Position numbers and translations under genes: made by a program | The notes under the pieces: generated by a model | Database searches by the model: none | Told to the model about the DNA's origin: nothing | The model's input: the letters and a program-made list of their open reading frames with translations, nothing else | Shown: piece by piece, positions 1 to 12,400 of the stretch | How positions within the stretch are numbered: position 1 is the first letter of the stretch | Layout: each line of letters begins with the position of its first letter | NCBI GenBank assembly: GCA_030141605.1 | Contig: JAQGDQ010002371.1 | Location: 692,547-752,546, forward strand | Source of the DNA: Tubiluchus corallicola | Taxonomy: Eukaryota; Priapulida; Priapulimorpha; Priapulimorphida; Tubiluchidae | Direction: 5' to 3' | Length of the DNA: 60,000 nt

Positions 1-278
1 GTCATTTGACCAACTATGCGTTTTTATACCGCCCCATACCGTGTCGCAGAAGATCAACTCGCCATCTGATGTCCCCGATGCAGTCCTTGTTTACGAACTC
101 TGTGTTTCGAACGCTTGATATTTTTTGTACTTTTTTTAAAAAAAGAAAGATCTGTTTCCGAGGATACCCTATAGTTTCAGCTAAATAGGTGCTCGTTAGT
201 TGCATGGTTTAGATTAGGAAAATGAATATTAAAGGATGCATTTTAATTATTCAAAATTTTTCATTTTCTTTATTCTAG

Positions 279-2607
279 GTACACATCTTATCACATTTTA
301 TTTTGGATGGTGTGTGCGTACGCTGGCGAGGATGGATAGACTCACAACGATTAGACGGTATAGGATGGCTTGAACTAGACGAAGAACGAGCGCGAGTAAG
401 TCCCGAAAGCTTATTATAAACTGTGTCGTATTTATTCATTAAGCGTAAAACTAAATCTACTATTACATGGTTCAGAGAGTGTCACTGATGAAAGCCGCCC
501 ATAAAGCAATTTTCATATTCTAAATCAAATACGTCAGCTGATGTTCTATAGCTAGCTAGACTTCTCTAGAATTATTTATTAGGTAACGATATTTTTAGAT
601 GTAAAAGCTTTTACAACATCCATCATTAAACGTTGTAGCTGGTTCAGCATAAACGAGTTTTTGTCGTTAAGGAAATTTGTGAACTTTTTAAATACACATA
701 AAAATTTGTTTATTACTTTTTATATATCACATAGGCCTATACATAAATGTCATGAATTAATCATTTTCATTTTTCCTTTAATTTTCATTGCATTTGTTAC
801 AACCTTTACCGAACCTTTCTTTGTTATATATGCGAAATGTCGACCTCCGTTTAATAATGTCCATCTGTTTAATAACACTTCAAGAAAATACAAACAGAGA
901 GGTGATAATAGGTGAATATAGAGCTGAGGAAGTTTCAATGGTTCATCTTATATCACAGTTCAACATATTTAGCTGCGATAATTACTGTATAACAATTAAA
1001 CGCTCTTTATTTTGCATAACGTCATTACTTATTTGACTTTCGTTATCATTATTTTGATCAATTCATCTTAGTCAAAATTCAACAGGTGTGCTAAAAACGA
1101 TACAGCCATCTGCGATATAATGGTTAGCTTCGCTTGCGATTAGATCATCAAATTACAGGTATTCATTTGAAATCGGCTGAATTATATAAGAGACCTTTGT
1201 ATCTGGGGTTGTCACCAGCTCGTTGCTAACAACGAAAATGAATACGATTTAAACTAATTAAACAAAGTGCGCGTGCCGGTACCTTAGAAGTAATCCATTG
1301 TTATACCGCGGTGTGACGGTTGTGTTTTGGTTACCATTCACAAGCCACTATTCAATTAACAGTGTTGCGGAGTTATAATATTTATGAAATACACTGTAAA
1401 ACGTATTACCATCCAATCAATAGAAATGTCTCAAACTTGACTCGCGAGTAAAAATTTACGATTTTTTTAAATATGGGAATTGTGATAAAAGCGCGTGAGC
1501 ATGAATTTATAGGCAAACAAAGTATACATCAATTTTTTGGTAATTGCAAAAATTGTAAACACACAAGTATAATGTCAGTATAGCCCAACCAAAACACAAA
1601 TTTAGTATGAAAACAAAATTGATTAAATGCATTACTACTATAGTGACTACACTTCCTTTTCAGAATGAAGACGTGATATTACAGGAACAAGTAGAACAAT
1701 ACAACAGACGTTTACGAGAGTTTGAAGAACGACATAGAACTTATAAAGAAGAACAAAAATTAGTAAGTTTCAATGTTTCAGCAAATTAAGCTACTGCCTA
1801 TTTGTATTTTGACATTATTTGGAGGTGAAAAGTTGAGTAACTACGATATGCGCATATAGCGAATGAAGTTAAACAATGCCGAGCTTGGTTAACGAATGGG
1901 TGGCAGCCGAGAAATATGTTTCTGGGACGTTTTGCCTACCATATTGCTCTGGCTGTTTATATTCCTGACCAGTGGTGCGTTACTTTCTGAACTCCGTTAT
2001 GTGAGGTGCACCTCTATCGAATCTGATGTTTTTTAAACAGTTCAGAACGAATTGTGTATCGGATTTCGCATTTAACTGTAGATATATGCTCAACCCAATG
2101 GCTGCTTAAACTTTCAGATTTCTCTAAACCTTTACTTACTTTTACAAAATGTTTTCCTGTGACAAGTTTATAATATAGTATGAGCAAAAAGTCATCATAG
2201 TCGAAGCAGAGGCCAGAGAATGACATTTGCAACCTGAAATAAACTGGGATTGGTGCCCACTGCCCATACATTAGAGGAGCGTCTAACTCTGAGTCACCAC
2301 GATGCAGTGTCCGTCTGGGAGGAAATGAGATACTCTTTTGCTAGAAAGTCAGTGACTCAGACTTCAAAAAGTAAACTGTTGCCCTTGTGTAGGTAGTGAA
2401 GGAGTGGCCTAATACATGTATATCCTTACTCTACGTTCCATGTAAACGGTAGAGATTAAGACGTTACTTAATTTCGAATAAACACACAACGTTTGCGTCT
2501 TGTGCATTACATTTTACAAAGTTATTTTATCTTTTTTTCAGTTAACAGTTCCCGAATCAGACATAAGAAAAATGGAACTGGAAGGCAGCGAAAGCGACAG
2601 CAACTGA
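279..2607 (+). CDS. CBFB: Core-binding factor subunit beta (CBFB), 3' three coding exons
   Basis: CBFB is the non-DNA-binding partner that stabilises RUNX transcription factors on DNA. Three exons are seen: 279-395, 1664-1762 and 2542-2607 (stop TGA 2605-2607), all phase 0 with AG/GT junctions. The first encodes 39 residues containing LDGVCVRWRGWID and QRLDGIGWLELDEERAR, matching the conserved CBFB core (human has ILNGVCVIWKGWIDLQRLDG). The second gives the charged helix (NEDVILQEQVEQYNRRLREFEERHRTYKEEQKL, in part REFEERHRTYKEEQK). The third gives a short acidic tail ending ESDSN. The N-terminal exons lie left of the window; I found no convincing exon in bases 1-278. Identification is very secure; only the exact 3' tail is less conserved and so less certain. 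Confidence 0.93.
396..1663 (+). other. CBFB intron
   Basis: The intron starts GTAAGT right after the GCGCGA codons and ends in TTTTCAG before AATGAAGAC. AT-rich, with no further exon, RNA gene or repeat that I can support. Confidence 0.8.
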
Positions 2608-2639
2608 CAGTAACTGACCGCGTAGTGTGTACATATAGC

Positions 2640-3085
2640 CCTTTACAATCACTACATAGAAATGTTGGACAGCGTGTAACAGTTACTGATGGTTACTAGT
2701 ACGTGGCATACAATTTAATTTAACCGTTCCATACTACAATTGTGATTTTTTGTTTCTGTAATAAACTGAATTGCCACTTCTTTAACTATAAGTGTAACAG
2801 TGCTATGTCACTGACATATAAAAAAATAACATGACATTCAGATATTCACATGCCAAACTAGTATAGCAAAGTGACAGCGATCAATTTACAGTCACTGGTC
2901 GCTACCACATAGAAATGTTGCACAGCGTCTAACAGTTGCTGATTTTTGCTAGTACATTGCGTGCTACTTAACTTAACCGTTCCACATTATAATTACATGA
3001 TTTTTGCCCGTTTAACTGTAAGTGTATCACATATCAAAAATGTCATTCTGATATTCATATGCCAAAGTAAACTAAGCTAAAGACT
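2640..3085. repeat. Diverged direct repeat downstream of CBFB (two ~200-240 bp units)
   Basis: Unit 1 (about 2640-2875) and unit 2 (about 2885-3085) share the same order of blocks: ACATAGAAATGTTG.ACAGCGT.TAACAGTT, then CTAGTAC.T.GC, then TTAACCGTTCCA, then CAT.C.GATATTCA.ATGCCAAA. They are clearly related but diverged by substitutions and small gaps. The first unit overlaps the probable CBFB 3' untranslated region. Confidence 0.7.
2760..2765 (+). terminator. CBFB polyadenylation signal AATAAA
   Basis: AATAAA lies 153 bases after the CBFB stop codon, the first canonical hexamer downstream of it. It is a plausible cleavage signal; no transcript data are available to fix the 3' end. Confidence 0.5.
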
Positions 3086-3089
3086 AAGT

Positions 3090-6000
3090 ATTTCTAGGCC
3101 TCTTTCTAACTTTGTGTTTACATGACAAATTGAGCATCACACGAAAAAGTGTAGTAGTATGCTGCAGCAAAGTTCAATAAGTGTAAAACACTAAGAAAGT
3201 ACTGTTACTAGGCTCTACTGAAGTCGCAATTTTACAGTATACGCATATACTTTAGCAGCATAAGTTAAAAGCATTTGTTGTAATCAGCTATACAGAACTT
3301 TTATTTAATTAAGCAGGATAAATCCAGAATGAATGTCTTTTGTCTTGCCATTGCGCCAAAGTGAGATATACATGTATTTGTAATATGTAAATGTGCTAAA
3401 AAGCAGTTATTAATTTATTCCCGCGCCAAAATTCGAGCGATTTTACAAACTTTTTGAAATTGTTTTGCCAAAAACTGATAGTTGTGAGAATTTATTTCTG
3501 TGTGAAACTTCTCAACCACGAAACAGAAAACAGGAACGCTGTCAAATTATAATTTATATGAAGTCTGTAATTCCCATAACAATTGTGTTTTGATAGTGAC
3601 CATTTACTTTCATACAAGAAAATAATGGAATATTCTTCTTAACTCTTGGTCTGTGGACCTGTAGCAGCCCGAAAAAATATAGTGGTCTACTTAAACAATT
3701 TACCAAAAATTTCATCTGTATGCAAAAATCTAGCAATCGCACATTATTATGATTTCTATGCGGTATTTCTCAGTATTTCAAACACTGTAAATCGGTTTTT
3801 AATTACTGGTATTCAACCGAAATTTACATCACGTTTTCATCACCGCATTTACTTACAAGTTGTAAGTAACCTCGAGGTCTCACACGACTTTTCTGCTAGA
3901 ACATGTAACGTTTACCATGTGATTATAGTTATTATTTATTATTTAAATTTCTATTTGAATGAATGATGATAAATTGTATTATGTTCTTCAGCATGTATGA
4001 TTATGAACTTTCAAACTTTAAGCTGACAACTAAAGTAAGTGAAAAGAGTGCGTCACAAATTCACAGTTTTAAATAATTATTTCTGTGTGGGCGTCTGTCA
4101 AACCCGTGGATGTAGTATTTGGATTATCTTGCAACTTAGCATCTTCTCACTTTGCAGTGAAAAACCTAAAGTCTCCATAGATAGTAATGGGGGGCTTTCT
4201 GAAATTAAATCAAAAGATATTTCATAATAACTACGCGCTTATTATTATAGTATATTACAGTGTTATGCAGAGATGCACACCGAACTAAATATTAAGTTGT
4301 AGTATTTCTCCTGTTCGCTACATAGGTTTTTCACTTGTTCTCACAATCACTTAACATGTTGCACTGTAAATTTGCCTTTTATTTGCACAAATAATTGTGT
4401 TGTTCTTAAGAGCACAAAAATGCGTAAAAAATTTGTGGTTTATTTAATATATAGATAAAAAATTTATATATTAATTTGCTGCAAATATCAAAAGTGTATA
4501 GAATTTTTACTTATGAGAAATTCCCGGTACAAAATGCAGGCATTAGCTATATACAACTTCAATGTTCCATGACATTTTTTGTACGTGTATCTATATCTAT
4601 TTATATCATAACGTATTATGTAGGTAATTGTTATATTCGTTGCTATAATGTTATTGATTTGTTTAATTTGTTTAGTTGTCTTGACGTAAGATCATAATGT
4701 TGCTTTTAGTACTATACAGTTGTACCTCAGTTTTACGTAGATTTGTATCGTGAATTCGTTTAGCTAACTTTTCGCTACATGAGTTTCAAGCTGGCATAAC
4801 GTGAATGTATTCGAATACGCCGTTTTCTGCATGGTGAGCCAGTCGATGTTGGTAATGATATTTCAGTAAACTTCTACATAAAACGTTCAGAGAATGGATC
4901 GTAACAATTCAGTTTCAAGAAATCATAGTGACGAAAGTCATTAAACTTGCTAAGGGAAAGTCCGAAACTATCTGTATAAGTATAAAGGATTCAGAAATAG
5001 ACGTAACTTTGTAAATTAATTTTCAGAAGAAAAATGTGAAACGGTCCCTATTTTGGTTAGTGCAAGCCTAAAATCGCCAGCTATTCTCCAGAACTTTTGG
5101 TAACAATTCTGTAACGGGTGAACAAAATTTTTATTAAAATTTGTGCACTGAAGGAACTCACTTTTTCACCCATTTGAGCGTGAAGTTCATTTCCCCACAG
5201 CAAATGCCAAACAGTACATTCTTCACATTGTTCTTATTCGCCCGTCTTGTTTATCTTCATTGACAAAGACTTTCATGCCAAATTAATTTAGCATTTTCAC
5301 ACACACACACACACAGTTCCTTGCAGGCCTGGGTGCAGAAAACGAGTCAATTTTCCGGATTGTTAGAGTTCTTCAGTCACAGCAGCACAGAGCAGTAAAG
5401 TACTCCTATACGGATATTTTATAAACCTTCTATTTTTTCGATTATCGCGACATTCAGAAATCCATTAGGTCGGTAACTAAAACCACATCAGCTCACCAAA
5501 CATTACGATAACGGATCGTTTTTGGTTTCGTTTTTGCTAAAAACAAGTAGTGCCTTTTTGCGCGTTTACGAAAGACGATTGACAGTGCTTATGCACACAA
5601 TTACATTTGCATCATGGGCGTACTGCAGTAGGCATTTATCAAATATCTTGTAAGATAGCCTATGCCTAAAATTTCACACTTTGTACTAAGTCAATCATTT
5701 TGCAAACTATTTCACCTCTTATTTTGTATTAAATTAAGTGTTTATGCATCTAAGTCATATGCAGAATAGCATACCAATGTTTGCGTCAGTTACATGCATA
5801 AAATGTATATTTGCTGAACCTTAACTAGGTTCAGTAGTGCAAAATGCTCGTTTGTGCTTAAATGAAGGTGATTATTATTATAATTAAATTTACAATACTA
5901 TTATTTTTATAAAGAGAAAGTAATGTGTGCACTTTTATTTTATCATAGCTTTTATGTGTATCTTTTTTGCTAGTTTAGAGCTTCATGCGAAACTTTAACA

Positions 6001-8040
6001 ACTGGAACGTCATTTGACATTCTCAGAACACGACCAATCCACTTTGACTAGCATCTCCCAAGGACAACATTGTTTTCCACTTTTGATGTTATTATGCAGG
6101 TCATTTAAAATTTTGTTTGACCATATTTTCATAATTTATAAGCGCCCTGGAAAGCATCAACTACTTTTTTGAGCAACTTTTACAGTCCACATTTGTGAAT
6201 TGACAGAAAAGTACGCAGTTTAATTAAATGTAGATTGATTTTTTTTATCGGATTTTTATTTTCAAACGACGATTTTGAAATAGGTTAACAATTCTCGAGT
6301 GTGCAGACAAAAGAGTTTATCAGATTTTAATTTTTAGGCACTCATATTGTGCATCCAAAATATTTCATTTTTATAAGCGATACCCCTTCGCGTTGATCTC
6401 ATTATTCTTCTGTTTCTTCTTCAACTGACCTCCTGTTTTTCATTTGATTTGTTCAAGTTTTTTTTTATTTTTCTAAAATCCGCTCATCTTCGTTGGCATT
6501 CTGCGGCCAGAATGTCTGACAGTTATCTAAAAACCGTGTATTTATGTTCTTTAGTTAGAAAAGAAAACAGAACGATTTCTCAAATCCCAACCCATTTTGA
6601 AATATACACTAAAATTCTAAAATATACACTTTGTTAATAGTAGTAATTACTAAAATGTTCCCAATAATTAGTGCTAGCTTAGTAACCTAAAGAGAGGGAG
6701 AATTTTAAAGTACATCCCAAAGAACTTTCCATACAAAGTTACAATACGCCCACCTACTAGAAAGACTTACGTAATTGAAAAAGAAAATTCTGAATAGTTT
6801 ATATTGTCATCGCAACACCTCGTAAAACGGCATTGCATTGCCATCCAAATGTGCACCACTGATTCACCAAAAAACACACTATTGATCTTATTGACATCGT
6901 AAAGTGATTTACACCGTTGCTTAGTTAGCGAAGTTTGCGCTACGAATGCTGTGATTATTTTTCTCAACCTTTACACAGTGTTATACAAACTTGTTTCAAT
7001 TGACAAAGTTAAATTGGCTGTGTTAGTGGTAATCGCGGGAGTTTTAAATTTACTAGTTTTATGCAGCGTTAATGCAAACGCACGCCCTGTATGTAATAAG
7101 ACAGCGTATAAGTGATATAAAGTTTTAAGACAATTTCTTAAGCTTTGTTTATGACAAGCGTTTTTTGTTTCAATTAACGGCCGGTGAGCGCAGTCATCAC
7201 ATTTCTCAGAAAGATCACTTATCAGTTATCACAATCAACATATAACAAAAGCAGGACAAATCCTTGTTTTGAATTGTTTTTGCATCTCGAAGCAAATACC
7301 AGAAAAATAAAAATGGAAGCACTTTATCATTTCCAAGAAATCGACTAAAGCAAATCTTTTCACTGTTTTAAATCTTGGAGGTTTGATGCAAATGTTATCC
7401 CATTTGTTTGCACCAATGAAAAAATATCACGTAATTCTACCCAAGCTAAAGCAGCTGTTAATGTTGAGGTTGGCACAGGGCTCGGCTATGAAATCAGGAG
7501 GTAAACACGGTTGGAATGTCCCTAAGCCGTCAATGCGTGGGAGGCCTAAACTTGAGCCGTTCAGAAACCAGACCTTTTTGTGAACATTTTTCCCGAGTCG
7601 AAGACAAAGAAATTCCTTGCACATGAACTTCCTCTAGTTAAGTGACATTTTCGGCAATTACACCATTGTGAGTTTTTTCTTCCCGCGGGGCACAGCGCGC
7701 ATGCAAGGCACACTTTTCATCTAAACTTGACAAGATACTGCTCGTGTGTGGGCCTCCATCCGTGCTATTATCATTGCATATAAGAGCATTAACAGCCAAT
7801 AACATATTATTCACGAATAAGGGTTGCTGCTGCTGCCACCGCTGCTGTTGTTGTTGTTTTTGCTGTTCAGATACTTGTTAATTTGTTTTCAAAAATATAA
7901 TTTCAATGTGCTTTCAGAAACAAAGGACTATGTCGGACAGCAATTTAGAAAAAAATCATTAGAAGTAATTCCACAAAATGGTCAATCGGGCGACGGTCAA
8001 ACTTCTACAATAAACTTATACACACACATATATATAAACA
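3090..8040. other. Gene-poor intergenic DNA
   Basis: About 5 kb of AT-rich sequence between CBFB and the decayed LINE. Short open frames here have no recognisable domains, no codon-like periodicity obvious to the eye and no flanking splice pattern. It includes a (CA)n tract at 5298-5316 and a GCT/GTT-rich patch at 7826-7862. A stretch near 7340-7500 stays open for about 45 codons in one frame but matches nothing I know. Confidence 0.6.
5298..5316. repeat. (CA)n microsatellite
   Basis: A pure CA dinucleotide run of about 19 bases (TTTTCACACAC...CACAG). Confidence 0.9.
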
Positions 8041-8049
8041 TGTTCATGA

Positions 8050-8400
8050 ACCAATAACCTGACAGGTCATCAAAGAAAACATTAAAAAGTAAAACTGATG
8101 GCGTGCATCTTGCCGAATACCAGAGAATATTTGAAAATTATCAAAGAATATTGTCCATTGAAGTGAAATACATAGCAAATGTGAAATATGCATAACGGCT
8201 TCGTAGTATATATAATTTGATTGATACCTAGTTTTACCAATACATTTGCAAGGTGCTTCTAAGCACTTTATCGAAAGCCTTTTCAAGGTCTATGATGGCA
8301 AAAAGTTTAATTTCAAGTTTCTGTGCAATTAAAATAATGAATCTGATCAACATATGATTCTTTGCATTGATTTGTACGATTTGCAACTGGGGAAGTTGGG
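8050..8400 (-). pseudogene. Decayed LINE reverse transcriptase fragment
   Basis: Read on the minus strand, about 8234-8330 encodes LFAIIDLEKAFDKVLRSTL, the classic RT motif A of LINE elements (IDLEKAFDRVPR), preceded by the matching upstream block. About 130 bases further on, in another frame (about 8062-8132), FSGIRQDARHQFYF resembles RT motif B (GVRQG..LSP.LFN). The frame change, the loss of the proline after FDKV and of SP in motif B, and the absence of a visible YADD box show a dead, short remnant. LINE origin is well supported; the clade cannot be assigned. Confidence 0.7.
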
Positions 8401-8471
8401 CTGACTTAAGTTCGCGTTGCAAATTACTAAAATCTTTGATAAGTTCTCTGCCTCTAAATGACATTGCCGAT

Positions 8472-8899
8472 TTAACGTATCGCGACATATTTAAGGAAAA
8501 CATTTAACTGCCTACCGACATATTCAGCAGCAGGTCGATCATTAGCGACTTGTTGGTTATTGATTTTACTAGTTTTTGCAGTCTCTCGCAAAATGTGTTC
8601 AATATCGCAAATTAGAGCCTCAACTTCATTCTCACTACGTACATTCCATAACTGCACTACATCAACTTCTACGTAAGAAATGAGTTCATCTTCGTACAAT
8701 TTAAAATTACATCGTTTAGGCTTCTCGCACCTCGCAACTCTGTACCGTCGCTATCGCAGTTTTCCGAGTAGTAAGTCCATCTTAAATTAGATAATTCGCG
8801 TGCAAACTGCCTCACAATCAAGTTATCAGCATCAATGTTACATATCATCATATTACCAGGTTGCACAAACATTTCGCACCGCGCATAATTACGTATGAA
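8472..8899 (-). pseudogene. Unrecognised protein-like ORF pair upstream of the dead LINE
   Basis: On the minus strand a possible splice acceptor (TTTTGATTTTAG) at about 8900 is followed by an open frame to 8669 (RNYARCEMFVQPGNMMICN..., with DADNLIVRQFARELSNLRW). A second frame, 8755-8472, carries on with KLYEDELISYVEVDVVQLWN and an acidic, helical-looking region. The two overlap by about 80 bases in different frames, as if one reading frame had suffered a small indel. I recognise no family. It may be the upstream part of the LINE just downstream, or an unrelated decayed gene. Confidence 0.3.
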
Positions 8900-9497
8900 C
8901 TAAAATCAAAATAAAATCATGGGTAGTATGAAAGCTCTAGTGGTCGTGCACTGGTTGAAACATTGGGTTTGCTTGGCTAATTATTCATAAAAATTGTACA
9001 GACGGTGTTGCAAAATACTACGAGTTAATAGCAACAAGTTCACAACTTTAAAAAATAAGTAGGAATCAAATTTGTTGCAATACTAGCTGTGCAATTAAAG
9101 CAACCGTTCTCTGTTTAAAGAATTTTTTAAATCAACAATCTTTAAAAATCTCAGTGCACTGTCTGTCTAACGAGACTCCATCAAAGTACCACTAAACGCT
9201 GCAGTTTATAGCTTCAATCGCTAGTCTTTTAATCATGACTCTATGTTTAAATTATTTCTATATAGTAGAGCCTTGCCGGCATTGGTACTCTAGGATCTAA
9301 ATTTTGCCAAACATGCAAGTTTGCTTTCCTGCATACTCGCGCCACCTAGATAAAGTCTTAACAGTCAGTTAGCGGAGTAGAGCAACTGGGTAGAATTCAT
9401 AAAATATTATGCAGTATATGTGGGTGCCATAATAGCCACCTGTCAATAATAATAAACTTCTGTTTAAAAAGAAACGAAACAGTCGTCGATCAGCGGT

Positions 9498-12400
9498 ATG
9501 AAAGCCACTTTACTGGTAATCATTTTTGCGTTAGTGAGCGATATTTTCGCGTATCCAAGCGGAGCACCTGTAGAACAATGCGAGCAAATGACCCCAGATG
9601 CTACTTTACATGGAGCGCAGCCAAGTGACGATCCGACTCCATACACAATTGAGACATCCGTATCGACATATAAACCGGGCGACCAGGTAACAGGTAAGTT
9701 TTATATATGTATGTGAGTCCAGCGCCTGATAAACTGAGGCAGTCTATGAGCATTGACTTAACCATTTTAGCAGCAAAGTAATAATTATTATAATTGTGAT
9801 CCTAACGTAAAAAAATCGCTATTGCAAATAATATCGTCCACATATGTTCTCAATCGCTGCCTCCGCAATACACTTTCGACGCTAGAAACTACGAACTGAA
9901 TTATTCTACTCCCTTTTTGTGTGGTTGCCATACGCGATGAAGTGCAATAGCGTCAATATTATTAAGTTAGGTAGAGATCTCATAGTTTCGCAAAGTTAAT
10001 AGGTATCATCGAATAAAAAATTACTTATGTGGTAGAACCGGTGCTATAAGCAATATTTTTGCTAGTTCATACTTTTTAACTTCCAAGGTTCTTGAATTTC
10101 CCCTTGGACAGCAAAAACATTCGTCACAATTTTCTAGAATTTCGCAAAATTCCAAATCACATACTGTTTGTAATTTTGTAAATACGCTGCAGTATGTTCA
10201 GTTGCTGTATTTCCCATGAAATTTCCCATGTGAACTCGATATCACGGAAATGATTTGACGTGAAAGGAGAACGTCAGCACCCAACAGACATTATGATCAG
10301 CTAAGATAATCAGTACAGTATAATTCCATCCAATGTGGAAAATCATTGGTCTAGGCTTTAGAGTTAGTCAATGTTAGTCTGATTGCTACTGAAAGCGAGC
10401 CTTTCAAAAAAACTTATATTGAGCTATACTGCAAACAAGATATAAAGTGTCTAGCAGTTAAACTCACAGCATTAATATACGATATGAACTACTAAACTAA
10501 AATACAAAAATTGGTACAGATATAGCCATGCATCACAGATGTCAGCCATGTAACTAGTGCTACATCTTGTAAAGTACTTAATGTTAATCATTTGCTGCAT
10601 GGGTAATGTGAACAGCTGTTGAAACTACATAATTAACGATGGAATCGTTTAATTAACAAATATACTAAAATATTGGAAGGAGTTTACCACCCCCTTGCAG
10701 TTTAAATACATTAAACCTATCCTAATCCGCTTCACGAACTAATTTCTTGTGTGGAGAATTGTAAATTTTAGCGGAAATATTTATTGATTTTCACTAACAA
10801 ATGCTTAAAAAATGTTAGCATAAATTGCACAAATAACAATTGTAATTTATTGTTGGTCAGATTTTGCGTTTTACCATGTTTTAAAGGAAAACATTTACAA
10901 TACAGGAGTACAAGACTGCCAGCGCAACTATATAAAAAATAATTATAACAGAATTTGAACTGGGAAGCAGGACTGATACGTGTCTGTAGGCTAATGAATA
11001 GGGCAGCAGAATTTTACACTAGAGAAAAATAGTGCAGTCGACTGAAGGGAAACAGAAAACATATAGCTCATATACTGAAAAAGTCATCATCTCAAAGCTC
11101 CTCTTGTCCTTTAATTCTTATGTAGGAAAGAATTAAAAAAATATTAGACTCAAAGTGCGTAATGTAGGTGGCAACAGCAATAATAGTACGGAATTAATTA
11201 GTATAATAGGTTGAAAATATAAAATAATATTACGTAAAATATAAAAACCAAGATATCATTGATATGACAGGCGATACGACATTGTAATTTCATTAAAATG
11301 GCATGTAGGCTACTCTACATTTGTACTGCATATTACCTGTAATAGGCCAAGGAACAGGGTGGACCCCACCACTTCATGTTGAAGTGGTCATTTATCAAAT
11401 AAGAACTAACTCAACCAATCAACCCAGGACAAATAAACAGCATTCACCGAGACCTACGCAAACATCATGCCACATACAAGATTAGTGTGTTTAATTGGGA
11501 CAGTACACATAAACACATGGTTAAACAGTTAAATGTCGTCTCTACGCTAGACAAAAATTAACATGTCTGTTAATGTTAACCTTAAATTGGACACGAAAAT
11601 TTGGTACGTATTAAGCTAAAATGAATAAAAATATTATATACGGAAGTGCCTGAAATGCACGACAAACCTATAGGTCAACAACTTAAGGAAAGAGAAGTTT
11701 TATATACATGTAGTTAAAAAATCTACAAATTATATTTGATAGAGGTGGCTCATTTTCATTGAAGCAGTTATATAAAAACTTTTCTTGCAACAGTTCCAAA
11801 AAATGGTTGGCATGAATAACTGTTGGTCACGATGTTAACAAACATGTATGAAAGAGAGAAAGAGAGAGTAAGCACTAGCACGTTTATTGTATTTCCCCAT
11901 TCAAGCCAACTAGCACTCCTAGGAAGGGTACTGGCTACACAACAAAGAAATGTTCATCTAAAAAAAGTAACAGAGAAGACATGATTCCAAAAGAACATAT
12001 CCCTCATATAAATGCATTTTATTTGTAGCTTTGATTATGACAACTCAAAGCACAGAATACTAAATTAACTTCAAAAAATATTTTCAGTAACATGCCAGAA
12101 ATGTCAATCAAAAATTAATATTACGAGCGTTAGTTCCACTACTATCTATATTGATTTTATAAGGAAAACGATTTTTTATTCTTTGAACTCTTAAGTTTTA
12201 GCATCTCTTTTGCAGTTACGATCAAAGGAACTTTCAAAGGATTTATGCTGCAAGCAAGAGATACTGCAGAAACTCGGGTAGGCGAGTTCAGTGACTTTCC
12301 CACCGAGACACAGAAGAGAGACTGTGACAATGGTGGACATTACATTACACATAAAGACAACAATGACAAAACAGATCTGGAGTTTGTATGGACTGCTCCA

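Noticed and set aside
14-205. Overlapping short ORFs on both strands at the left edge
   Set aside because: Neither reads like the CBFB region expected upstream of 279 and neither has a splice donor in the right phase; treated as non-coding.
3646-3966. 106-codon plus-strand ORF
   Set aside because: No recognisable domain, no neighbours, AT-rich composition typical of random open frames.
7383-7640. ORFs on both strands and an open stretch reading FDANVIPFVCTNEKIS
   Set aside because: Protein-like for about 45 codons but then several stops; no family recognised and no splice sites of the right phase.
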